Below, in pieces: positions 21,645-55,515 of a stretch of DNA of 64,000 nt (position 1 is its first letter; every line of letters starts with the position of its first letter). The notes beneath the pieces are model-generated. The model did not search any database. It had not been told where the DNA came from and saw only the letters and a list, made by a program, of their open reading frames with translations. A program made the position numbers and the translations under genes. The stretch is taken from contig NC_083589.1 of NCBI RefSeq assembly GCF_027579695.1, forward strand, positions 31,168,835-31,232,834, in the 5' to 3' direction. Source of the stretch: Neoarius graeffei. Its lineage: Eukaryota; Chordata; Actinopteri; Siluriformes; Ariidae.

Positions 21645-22640
21645 ATGGCACGAACAAAGGAGATTTCTGAGGACCTCAGAAAAAGTGTTGTTGATGCTCA
21701 TCAGGCTGGAAAAGGTTACAAAACCATCTCTAAAGAGTTTGGACTCCACCAATCCACAGTCAGACAGATTGTGTACAAATGGAGGAAATTCAAGACCATT
21801 GTTACCCTCCGGGCGGCACGGTGGTGTAGTGGTTAGCGCTGTCGCCTCACAGCAAGAAGGTCCTGGGTTCGAGCCCCGGGGCCGGCGAGGGCCTTTCTGT
21901 GTGGAGTTTGCATGTTCTCCCCGTGTCCGCGTGGGTTTCCTCCGGGTGCTCCGGTTTCCCCCACAGTCCAAAGACATGCAGGTTAGGTTAACTGGTGACT
22001 CTAAATTGACCGTAGGTGTGAGTGTGAGTGTGAATGGTTGTCTGTGTCTATGTGTCAGCCCTGTGATGACCTGGCGACTTGTCCAGGGTGTACCCCGCCT
22101 TTCACCCGTAGTCAGCTGGGATAGGCTCCAGCTTGCCTGCGACCCTGTAGAAGGATAAAGCAGCTAGAGATAATGAGATGAGATGAGATGTTACCCTCCC
22201 CAGGAGTGGTCGACCAACAAAAATCACTCCAAGAGCAAGGCATGTAATAGTCAGTTAGGTCACAAAGGACCCCAGGGTAACTTCTAAGCAACTGAAGGCT
22301 TCTCTCACATTGGTTAATGTTCATGAGTCCATCATCAGGAGAACACTGAACAACAATGGTGTGCATGGCAGGGTTGCAAGGAGAAAGCCACTGCTCTCCA
22401 AAAAGAACATTGCTGCTCATCTGCAGTTTGCTAAAGATCATGTGGACAAGCCAGAAGGCTATTGGAAAAATATTTTGTGGACAGATGAGACCAAAATAGA
22501 ACTTTTTGGTTTAAATGAGAAGCGTTATGTTTGGAGAAAGGAAAACACTGCATTCCAGCATAAGAACCTTATCCCATCTGTGAAACATGGTGGTGGTAGT
22601 ATCATGGTTTGGGCCTGTTTTGCTGCATCTGGGCCAGGAT
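21645..22640 (+). pseudogene. Tc1 transposase interrupted by a SINE
   Basis: The N-terminus starts at MARTKEIS (ATG near 21645) and runs through the HTH region to FKTIVTL, where the SINE at 21811-22189 splits it just before the GRP hook. After the SINE it resumes (in-frame stops near 22255) with VNVHESIIRRTLNNNGVHGR, the first Asp in [11 protein letters not shown], and KHGGGSIMVWACF. The rest of the catalytic domain is lost with the right end. Confidence 0.88.
21811..22189 (+). mobile_element. DANA/V-SINE-like SINE inside a Tc1 transposase
   Basis: Complete copy with target duplication GTTACCCTCC at 21801-21810 and again from 22190. It inserted after this Tc1 copy had landed. Confidence 0.94.
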
Positions 22641-23326
22641 GGCTCCTGAGTGTCTCTCTCTCTATATCTATATTTATATATATATATAAAAATCACTCAG
22701 CAGCGTATAGTCTATTATCCTCCTAAGCAATGCACAATATCTTTAGACATTAAAGAGAGTTATCTTTATTTAATCACCAATTGAAGTGAAAATATCTTTA
22801 AAAAAAACCCTGTAGTGTTAGTTATCCACACTGTCAAAAATGGAGCTACAGTAGGAGTCAATTTCTATCCCCCAAGATACAACCTACACTAATATACCCC
22901 CTAGGGTTCATTACTAGACCTCAAGTAATGTTTCTTTTTAGGGACAAAAAAATGTACATACAGTGGGGCAAAAAAGTATTTAGTCAGCCACCAATTGTGC
23001 AAGTTCTCCCACTTAAAAAGATGAGAGAGGCCTGTAATTTTAATCATAGGTACACTTCAACTATGAGAGACAGAATTGGGGGAAAGAATCCAGGAAATCA
23101 CATTGTAGGATTTTTAATGAATTAATTGGTAAATTCCTCGGTAAAATAAGTATTTAGTCACCTACAAACAAGCAAGATTTCTGGCTCTCACAGACCTGTA
23201 ACTTCTTCTTTAAGAGGCTCCTCTGTCCTCCACTTGTTACCTGTATTAATGGCACCTGTTTGAACTCGTTATCAGTATAAAAGACACCTCTCCACAACCT
23301 CAAACAGTCACACTCCAAACTCCACT

Positions 23327-24274
23327 ATGGCCAAGACCAAAGAGCTGTCAAAGGACACCAGAAACAAAATTGTAGACCTGCACCAGGCTGGGAAGACTGA
23401 ATCTGCAATAGGTAAGCAGCTTGGTGTGAAGAAATCAACTGTGGGAACAATTATTAGAAAATGGAAGACATACAAGACCACTGATAATTTCCCTCTATCT
23501 GGGGCTCCACGCAAGATCTCACGCCATGGGGTCAAAATGATCACAAGAACGGTGAGCAAAAATCCCAGAACCACATGGGGGGACCTAGTGAATGACCTGC
23601 AGAGAGCTGGGACCAAAGTAACAAAGGCTACCATCAGTAAAACACTACGCCGCCAGGGACTCAAATCCTGCAGTGCCAGACGTGTCCCCCTGCTTAAGCC
23701 AGTACATGTCCAGGCCCATCTGAAGTTTGCTAGAGAGCATTTGGATGATCCAGAAGAGGATTGGGAGAATGTCATATGGTCAGATGAAACCAAAATAGAA
23801 CTTTTTGGTAAAAACTCAACTTGTCGTGTTTGGAGGAGAAAGAATGCTGAGTTGCATCCAAAGAACACCATACCTGCTGTGAAGCATGGGGGTAGAAACA
23901 TCATGCTTTGGGGCTGTTTTTCTGCAAAGGGACCAGGACGACTGATCCGTGTAAAGGAAAGAATGAATGGGGCCATGTATCGTGAGATTTTGAGTGAAAA
24001 CCTCCTTCCATCAGCAAGGGCATTGAAGATGAAATGTGGCTGGGTTTTTCAGCATGACAATGATCCCAAACACACCGCCTGGGCAACGAAGGAGTGGCTT
24101 CGTAAGAAGCATTTCAAGATCCTGGAGTGGCCTAGCCAGTCTCCAGATCTCAACCCCATAGAAAATCTTTGGAGGGAGTTGAAAGTCCGTGTTGCCCAGC
24201 GACAGCCCCAAAACATCACTGCTCTAGAGGAGATCTGCATGGAGGAGTGGGCCAAAATACCAGCAACAGTGTGA
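23327..24274 (+). CDS. Tc1 transposase, nearly complete (C-terminal frameshift)
   Basis: A 315-residue frame from an ATG ([20 protein letters not shown]). The DDE triad is present: Asp in [11 protein letters not shown], Asp in DNDPKHTA, and Glu in DLNPIENLW, with the expected 34 residues between the last two. The two HTH segments ([15 protein letters not shown] and [12 protein letters not shown]) and a basic linker between them are intact. The frame ends at ATV; the missing tail ([20 protein letters not shown]) is present one frame away, so a single shift removes about 20 residues. The RecQ-carrying element inserted immediately after that tail. This is the best-preserved transposase in the window but probably not active. 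Confidence 0.92.
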   Translation: MAKTKELSKDTRNKIVDLHQAGKTESAIGKQLGVKKSTVGTIIRKWKTYKTTDNFPLSGAPRKISRHGVKMITRTVSKNPRTTWGDLVNDLQRAGTKVTKATISKTLRRQGLKSCSARRVPLLKPVHVQAHLKFAREHLDDPEEDWENVIWSDETKIELFGKNSTCRVWRRKNAELHPKNTIPAVKHGGRNIMLWGCFSAKGPGRLIRVKERMNGAMYREILSENLLPSARALKMKCGWVFQHDNDPKHTAWATKEWLRKKHFKILEWPSQSPDLNPIENLWRELKVRVAQRQPQNITALEEICMEEWAKIPATV

Positions 24275-24329
24275 AAACCTTGTGATGACTTACAGAAAAC
24301 GTTTGACCTCTGTCATTGCCAGCAAAGGG

Positions 24330-25214
24330 TAGCCTAGTAAACTAGACCCACCCGCCTAGCGGCCAAAAATATTTTTTGCCTAGCGAATGGGTCTAGCCTC
24401 GCACCATATAAACAAAAACACCCCGGGCATCAAATCATGCCCGCCAATCACAACGCAAGGTTTTTGTTTGGATTCTTTGGGCGGGCTTTTGCAGGAGTGA
24501 CGACAAAGCTGCGCGACGCTGGAGAAAGCGCAACAGGAAAGATGGCTACGGGCTAGTGAACAGTGCGCGTTTGACTCCGCTTTGGAATCAGTTTTAGAAG
24601 AATTAGACTTGGAGTTTTCGTTGAAACATGAGCAGGAAGAGGCTCTCCGCTCATTCCTTTTCAAGAAGGACGTTTTCGCTGTTTTGCCGACCGGCTATGG
24701 CAAAAGTCTGATCTACCAGCTGGCTCCGCTCGTAGCCAAAAGGATGGGGCTAGTTTGTGCAGTACGAAGAATTAATAAACAGCTTTGAAACATTACTTTT
24801 TGATTGTTTCTTATTTTCCCGTTATTTTAAATTTAAGGGAAATTATTTCACCAAACACCACTAAATAAAAACTCTCAAAAACAGTTTAAGCAAAACCTTG
24901 AACAACACTTGGAAAAAAATGTGTATGTGGTACAGACTCCAAACTTGTGGTCATTATCTCCAAACTTCTTAATATCTAGAACCTGTTTATTAATTAATAC
25001 GCATTTTGAAAAATTATTTATTTCAAGGCCTCCCCCACTGCTTTCTGCCGCTCTGACTACGTCACAGTCACTGTTGCGCTGATTGGTCAGAGCGTTGGCC
25101 TATACGCACAGAGACAGTTTGAAAGACAGCGGTTTGTTCCTCCTACCCGCTTCGGAAATGTCTACGGATCGAGGCCAGACTAAATATTCACATTTAGTCT
25201 GGCTTGCCAGGCTA
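24330..25214 (+). mobile_element. non-autonomous DNA transposon carrying a RecQ-helicase fragment
   Basis: Ends TAGCCTAGTAAACTAGACC and, inverted at the right, TAGCCTGGCAAGCCAGACT form TIRs. Exact 9-bp target duplications AGCAAAGGG lie at 24321-24329 and 25215-25223, which fits a MULE-like mechanism. The interior holds a helicase-like coding piece and no transposase. It sits in the 3' part of the Tc1 element at 22961-25458. Confidence 0.85.
24558..24788 (+). pseudogene. RecQ-type DNA helicase N-terminal fragment
   Basis: The frame reads SEQCAFDSALESVLEELDLE, then LKHEQEEALRSFLFKKDVFA (RecQ motif 0 with conserved Gln) and VLPTGYGKSLIYQLAPLVAK (Walker A/motif I, GYGKS). After KRMG the helicase homology stops and 12 unrelated codons lead to a stop. 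Motifs Ia to VI are absent, so it cannot be an active helicase. No in-frame ATG is seen upstream. It looks like a captured exon in a transposon. Confidence 0.8.
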
Positions 25215-25829
25215 AGCAAAGGGTATATAACAAAGTATTGAGATGAACTTTTGTTATTGACCAAATACTTATTTTCCACCATAATTTGCAAATAAATTCT
25301 TTAAAAATCAGACAATGTGATTTTCTGGATTTTTTTTCCTCATTTTGTCTCTCATAGTTGAGGTGTACCTATGATGAAAATTACAGGCCTCTCTCATTTT
25401 TTTTAAGTGGGAGAACTTGCACAATTGGTGACTGACTAAATACTTTTTTGCCCCACTGTACATGTTCATAAAGGGTACAAATAAGTGCCTTAGAGGGTAC
25501 TGAGACATTGACAAACTATTGTATCCCTAAAGGTACAGTAATATACTTTATTTTCTGAGAGTGTAGTATTTCCTTAAGATTACAATAAAATGAATATTAA
25601 ATCTATTTCTACACATTTTTTTTTCCAGTTTCAAGCTTTTCAATATCCTTATTGGATTGGCAGATAATTTAGCTTCTTTCAAGTGAATGATGAGTGAAAT
25701 GAGTAATTATAGGAACAAGCTGCCAATAAAACAAGGCTATATTTTAAAGCTACAGTATATTAAAAGCTTGAAATTAGTAAATAAATATCAAAAAATAGGT
25801 TTAATATTGTTTAATTTGGTTTGTGAACA

Positions 25830-26186
25830 GCGGCATGGTAGTATAGTGGTTAGCACTGTTGCTTCACAGCAAGAAGGTTCTGGGTTCGAGCCCAGCCTTT
25901 CTGTGTGGAGTTTGCATGTTCTCCCCGTGTCCGCGTGGGTTTCCTCCAGGTGCTCTGGTTTCCCTCACAGTCCAAAGACATGCAGGTTAGGTTAATTGGT
26001 GGCTCTAAATTGACCATAGGTGTGAATGTGAGTGTGAATGGTTGTTTGTCTCTATGTGTCAGCCCTGCGATAACCTGGTGACTTGTCCAGGGTGTACCAC
26101 GCCTCTCGCCCATAGTCAGCTGGGATAGGCTCCAGCTTGCCTGCGACCCTGCACAGGATAAGCGGGTATGGATAATGGATGGATGG
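25830..26186 (+). mobile_element. older DANA/V-SINE-like SINE, GGATGGATGG-tailed subfamily
   Basis: Divergent head (GGCATGGTAGTATAGTGG), a shortened region after box B, and a tail of GGATAATGGATGGATGG instead of GATGAGATGAGA. Flanks GGTTTGTGAAC / GGTTTGTGATC act as the target duplication. More substitutions than other copies indicate greater age. Confidence 0.85.
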
Positions 26187-26349
26187 TTTGTGATCTTATA
26201 GCCTAATAAGAAATACTAGATTATATCCAAGATATTCTCATTAGATAAAATGTCTTTTTTTTTTCCAATGCCTCATCATCATGATGTAGTGTAACCTAAT
26301 ATTATTCATCTAATAAATTTAAATAAAGCAATCTAACTTGATATAAAGT

Positions 26350-26580
26350 TTTGGGGAAGCCATGGCCTAATGGTTAAAGAAGCAGCTTTGAAACCAAAAG
26401 ATTGCTGGTTTGATTCCCCGGACCAGCAGGACTAGCTGAAATGCCCTTAGGCAAGGCACCTAACCCCCAACTACTCTGGCAAGCGTGGTGGTGTATCTTG
26501 TGTTTGATTAGCCGGAGAAAAGCTAATGATGTGATCATCAGTTTGGGTGGTGCCTGACCAAAATAAAATTCTATTTATTT
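26350..26580 (+). mobile_element. tRNA-derived SINE of another family
   Basis: The head has a tRNA-like arrangement: box A-like CATGGCCTAATGGTTAAAG and box B-like GCTGGTTTGATTCCCC. It is followed by a unique body (GGCAAGGCACCTAACCCC) and an A-rich end. Related sequences, reversed, occur at 31160-31300, 31690-31860 and 31915-32100. Confidence 0.7.
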
Positions 26581-26726
26581 CATAAATCAGATGAATCATT
26601 CATCACACACTGACTGTATCTGCCCATCTCACAGCATCAGTCCATAACCACTGGGTTTAGATAATCTAACTCTGTGGGAAACAATGTTTAGGGATGAAAT
26701 CAAAATGAAGAAGATATGGTGAAATC

Positions 26727-27449
26727 GTTAAAATTTATTTTTTTTGCGGTCCAAATCCTGCGCTCTGATTGGCTGGTGAGAGGGTCCATATCCTACGGTA
26801 TCGACCTCAGTTACGGACCTCTGGCGACTCGCTCATTCACAACAACAACAAACATAGAAGCATTTTTTGTCAACATTTATCTTTTTTTTTTTATAAGATT
26901 TATTTGTAAGATTATCAGAAATCTTATAAATGTTTGCCAGCATTTCTTAGGAGAATAGCATTAATTTTACATCATGGATAGTGATAACGACAGTGTTCAC
27001 AGTGAAAGCGAGTTTTACTACCCTGAGGAAGAAGAAGAAATAAAAGAAAACATTTCAGGAGAAAGCTAAAAACCTGTAACTTGCTAACGCCGAGCAAAAA
27101 CATGGCTGAATCCTGAATGACTCCTATTTGTATAAATAGGGGACTACGTAGGCGGCAAAATTTAGTTTTTTTCCTGCCATGGAAGTGCACTTGTATACCG
27201 AGGAGGAAGCCATTTGCATTATAGCCATGAATGAGGATTCAAAATGACGGCTCGTCTCGGTTTTCCCTTTCAGGCGCTCTCGTTTTCTGTTAGAATTTGG
27301 TAAAGAAAAAAATAAATATATTATTTACCAGCTTAAGGTCGGTCCATATGGTGAAATACTGTGACCTCGGCCTTGAATACTGACCTCGGCCCAGAGGGCC
27401 TTGCTCAGTACTTTCAAGACCTCGGTCACGGTATTTCACCATACGGACC
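26727..27449 (+). mobile_element. unclassified 0.72-kb element, copy 1, ending in a long hairpin
   Basis: It has a near-identical inverted counterpart at 37134-37855. The right end (27342-27449) is a hairpin: TATGGTGAAATACTGTGACC pairs with GGTCACGGTATTTCACCATA around a loop with GGCCCAGAGGGCC. A smaller GGTCC/GGACC dyad lies near the left end (26789-26824). Inside are a CCAAT-type motif (GATTGGCTGG), a TATA box (TATAAATAG at 27131) and two short frames conserved in the other copy: MDSDNDSVHSESEFYYPEEE (from 26973) and MEVHLYTEEEAICIIAMNED (from 27178). No transposase and no clear target duplication. Confidence 0.75.
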
Positions 27450-27476
27450 TCCCAGCTGGGAAATAACAACATATAT

Positions 27477-27838
27477 CTCATCTCATTATCTCTAGCTGCT
27501 TTATCCTTCTACAGGGTTGCAGGCAAGCTGGAGCCTATCCCAGCTGACTACGGGCGAAAGGTGGGGTACACCCTGGACAAGTCGCCAGGTCATCACAGGG
27601 CTGACACATAGACACAGACAACCATTCACACTCACATTCACACCTACGGTCAATTTAGAGTCACCAGTTAACCTAACCTGCATGTCTTTGGACTGTGGGG
27701 GAAACCGGAGCACCCGGAGGAAACCCACACGGACACGGGGAGAACATGCAAACTCCACACAGAAAGGCCCTCGCCGGCCCTGGGGCTCGAACCCAGGACC
27801 TTCTTGCTGTGAGGCGACAGCGCTAACCACTACACCAC
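27477..27838 (-). mobile_element. DANA/V-SINE-like SINE, left arm of a head-to-head pair
   Basis: Reverse-oriented copy missing the outermost head bases. It abuts a forward SINE at 27839 without any spacer. Confidence 0.92.
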
Positions 27839-28139
27839 CGCCTTTCTGTGCGGAGTTTGCATGTTCTCCCCGTGTCCGCGTGGGTTTCCTCCGGGTGCTC
27901 CGGTTTCCCCCACAGTCCAAAGACATGCAGGTTAGGTTAACTGGTGACTCTAAATTGACCGTAGGTGTGAATGTGAGTGTGAATGGTTGTCTGTGTCTAT
28001 GTGTCAGCCCTGTGATGACCTGGCAACTTGTCCAGGGTGTATCCCGCCTTTCGCCCGTAGTCAGCTGGGATAGGCTCCAGCTTGCCTGCAACCCTGTAGA
28101 ACAGGATAAAGCGGCTAGAGATAATGAGATGAGATGAGA
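27839..28139 (+). mobile_element. DANA/V-SINE-like SINE, right arm (tRNA head missing)
   Basis: Starts at CCTTTCTGTGCGGAGTTTGC and runs to the GATGAGATGAGAT tail. Joined to the reverse copy it forms an inverted repeat of about 300 bases per arm with a loop of only about 60 bases (the tRNA head). Confidence 0.92.
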
Positions 28140-28303
28140 TATGCCTTGATAGTAATTTGCAAAAAAAAATGGCCTTAAGTTTGTTCTTTCATTTAATTTA
28201 ATCTTAATAAAATACAACTTTTATGTTTTTTAAACAAAACTAGGTAATGGTAACCCCTATTTACAGGATAAACAAACCAAGCTGTCTATTTAAAATAAAT
28301 AAG

Positions 28304-28353
<50 letters not shown>

Positions 28354-28427
28354 TGTGTAATAAGGTATATCGATTTATTAAAAGTAAGGATATGTGATTA
28401 AATTAAAGTGGCAGGAATGCAGCTGGA

Positions 28428-28458
<31 letters not shown>
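28304..28458. repeat. (AC)n and (TC)n microsatellites
   Basis: (AC)n at 28304-28351 and (CT)n at 28430-28458, about 0.7-0.9 kb upstream of pfkfb3 exon 1. Confidence 0.95.
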
Positions 28459-28460
<2 letters not shown>

Positions 28461-28759
28461 GGTGATGTTGTGTGACATTCTGCACGTAGGCACTTTTTGT
28501 GGAGGATACTTTTATGCACTGGGCAAATTCACATTTTTAGCAGATTAGTTATATTTCACTGGAGGGCTGTTACATTCCAAGACGTCGACTAACAAATTAT
28601 TCATCTGGACGAGGCATACTGGGTCTCTGTAAGTGTGCTGTGTGTACGATAATGCAGAAAAGTGCAGTTATATTCCTTCACTGGACAAAAAAATTGGTGA
28701 AATTGTGTGGTTTTGGTTCTCAGTTTTCCACCACAGCGTGGCGCAGAGTGCTCATGCCC

Positions 28760-29160
28760 AGCGCACGTGCACACACTCAGGTGACGTAGCTGTGGGTGAA
28801 GGGGGGGGTCCGATGGGGTGATTCCTTACTTCCTGTTTTTAAATTTATTTCTCTCGGCTGTTCGTTGAAACATATAAAACAGTTATGAGGAATTTTTTTA
28901 AAACTTGATATTGAGTGGAAAAAAAGATAACTATCTGAATTTATTTATATTTGATGAGTTTTCACTAACGCTATAAGGGTTGCTATGGTGATGTGAGCAT
29001 CTCCTCAAGAAAAGGCTGCACGTGAATACGAGCTTCAACCAATCACAAAGCGGGAGGCGGGGTTTGTAGGCGGCAGGAGGAAATGACGTCATATTGAACG
29101 TAATGGGGGAAGGAAAGCGCTTTAAAAACGTGCACCTGCCGGCTCACGCGCTGCTCTGGG
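28760..29160 (+). promoter_or_regulatory. pfkfb3: pfkfb3 proximal promoter
   Basis: Motifs read directly: CACGTG at 28764-28769, CACGTG at 29019-29024, CCAAT at 29039-29043, a GC-rich GGAGGCGGGG at 29053-29062, a perfect CRE TGACGTCA at 29084-29091, a TTTAAAAA box at 29121-29128 and ACGTG overlapping its end at 29128-29132. Order and spacing fit a core promoter with transcription starting near 29150, about 160 bases upstream of the ATG. Mammalian PFKFB3 is a known HIF-1 target through RCGTG elements; that these fish motifs are functional is an inference. Confidence 0.65.
29084..29091. promoter_or_regulatory. pfkfb3: perfect palindromic CRE (TGACGTCA)
   Basis: A full CREB/ATF consensus 30 bases upstream of the TATA-like box, in the position typical of functional CREs. 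A CRE-like half site (TGACGTA) lies at 28782-28788. Confidence 0.7.
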
Positions 29161-29308
29161 CGGTTTAGAATAAGAACAAGAATTAGAAAAGAGAGAAAAA
29201 TAGTTGTTTATATCGGACGCCTTCGATAGTACCGTTCCATTACAGGACTTACTGAAACCTCGAGTAGCTTCGTTTAACGTTTCTTTCTCACTGAAATTTC
29301 TCCAAGCG

Positions 29309-54211
<24,903 letters not shown>

Positions 54212-54613
54212 CCTTGCCCAGCTCTGCTCGTGAGCTGGATGATTTGCTTCGACTTCATTCTGATGGGAATTAACAGAACCAAGTGCTTGCAGTGTGGGAC
54301 CATTCAAATCTGTCTCTTCCTGTGAGGACAATAAATTGCCACTGAGGAACTTTGACCCTCAAAGGGGAATGTGTGTGTGTGTGTGTGTTTGTGTGCGCAC
54401 GTGTGCACTTGCTACATATTGGGGACCGGAATATGGATGTGGTGTGGGGGTGGCTCCCCCCCTTAAACCAACAGAGTTGGGACATTTTTGGGAAGTGGGA
54501 ACATTCTGGCTGGTCCTCACTTCTTCAAAGGGCTGTTTTAGGATTAAGTTTTAGGTTTCAGGTTAGAGTTGGGGTTAGGCATTTAGTTGTGATGGTAAGG
54601 GGGCTAGGGAATG

Positions 54614-54652
<39 letters not shown>

Positions 54653-55515
54653 CAAAGCACACTATGCCTTGTCAAGGGCCACAAATACCAAGTTCTTTAC
54701 ATGTCATTTTATTGTCTTAGGATGGTTATGAATTCCTGAATACTGCTGCTGTCTTTGGGGGAAAGTGAATTTGTTGGTCAGTTTTCGACGTGTCCAATGA
54801 ATGTGTGTTCAATAATGAAGGAATGTTTTTCTTTGAGAGAGTTGTGTGTATGATTGTCATTATTTGTGTTTCAAACTAGAATGTATTTGTATTGATTAGG
54901 TGTTTATGCTTTTGAGAAAAGGTGACTTTTTTTTTTTCCTTTTTACTTGATGTCTGACTGAATGAATTCCATAGAGTGCCTAGTGTTTCGGATTTGTCCA
55001 GCAGTGCTTTTCAGTTCTGAAGATCTACGCTCCTACTGTTGTACTGTCTTTAAGAGGAACGGTCATGTTTTTATTTCTATATGCATTTCATATAAAACAA
55101 ATGTTTACTGTTTGAATTTGCGCGAGAGAGATTTTGTAGGTAAAGCAAGCTTTACTCTTTGAGGCAAGTATTATTTATAGAATTTAGCGAAGGTTTAAAT
55201 GCACTTTGAAGAGCCTTGGCTGGGCTCCAATGCTACTTATGTAAAGTATAACAATGTAGGTGCAATGTACTATATTGTTCCTAACTGTAGTAAGAGGTAC
55301 TATTTTGTTTGCTTCTGACTTGAATACTGTATTTTGTAATGCTGTATCCCCCCTGTTAATCTATTTTATTTTAAACTACAACCTGCATTTGTATTTTGAG
55401 TATAAAACACCCTCTATGTTGAGGTTAGTGCCACACTTGTCTGTCTCTTTAGCACAATGTTTAATAAGAAAAAATGTATTTGTAAGACCAATAAATAACC
55501 TGAAGGAAATATGAA
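54212..55515 (+). other. pfkfb3: pfkfb3 3' UTR
   Basis: About 1.3 kb. It contains (TG)n tracts at 54369-54388 and 54617-54649 and AUUUA motifs at 54581, 55173 and 55182. Mammalian PFKFB3 mRNAs carry AU-rich instability motifs; these few copies are suggestive only. The end is inferred from the polyA signal. Confidence 0.7.
55490..55495 (+). terminator. pfkfb3: pfkfb3 polyadenylation signal AATAAA
   Basis: AATAAA followed after about 25 bases by a T/GT-rich stretch (TTTCTTTTTGTTTGTGGG), a typical cleavage context. Confidence 0.7.

Larger units (their letters stand above)
21281..22640 (+). mobile_element. Tc1-like transposon, copy 2 (3'-truncated, SINE inside)
   Basis: Same family as 9888-11489, with CAGTGGTGCTT end after TA at 21279-21280. 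The sequence stops matching near 22640 after GGGCCAGGATGG, where a (TATA)n microsatellite begins, so the right end is missing. Confidence 0.92.
22961..25458 (+). mobile_element. Tc1-like transposon of a second family (CAGTGGGGCAAAAAAGTATT ends)
   Basis: The left end CAGTGGGGCAAAAAAGTATT and the right end AATACTTTTTTGCCCCACTG are exact inverted repeats flanked by TA. Inner repeats (GGGAGAACTTGCACAATTGG type) lie near both ends. Without the nested element at 24330-25214 the length would be about 1.6 kb. Confidence 0.95.
22829..25562. mobile_element. possible MITE carrying the Tc1 insertion at 22961
   Basis: Sequence left of the Tc1 starts near ACACTGTCAAAAATGGAGC and sequence right of it ends TTATTTTCTGAGAGTGT, a weak inverted pair of the ACACTCTCA/TGAGAGTGT type. 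The two sides share GGGTACA/GGTACAGT motifs. If real, this is a MITE of about 240 bp that received the Tc1. Confidence 0.45.

Noticed and set aside
27501..28217. 238-residue minus and 206-residue plus open frames
   Set aside because: They run through two head-to-head SINEs; the same peptides recur at every SINE copy.
29204..29308. 35-residue N-terminal extension of pfkfb3
   Set aside because: The frame opens at a TTG right after a stop (29201-29203); the first ATG is at 29309, where PFKFB3 homology begins.
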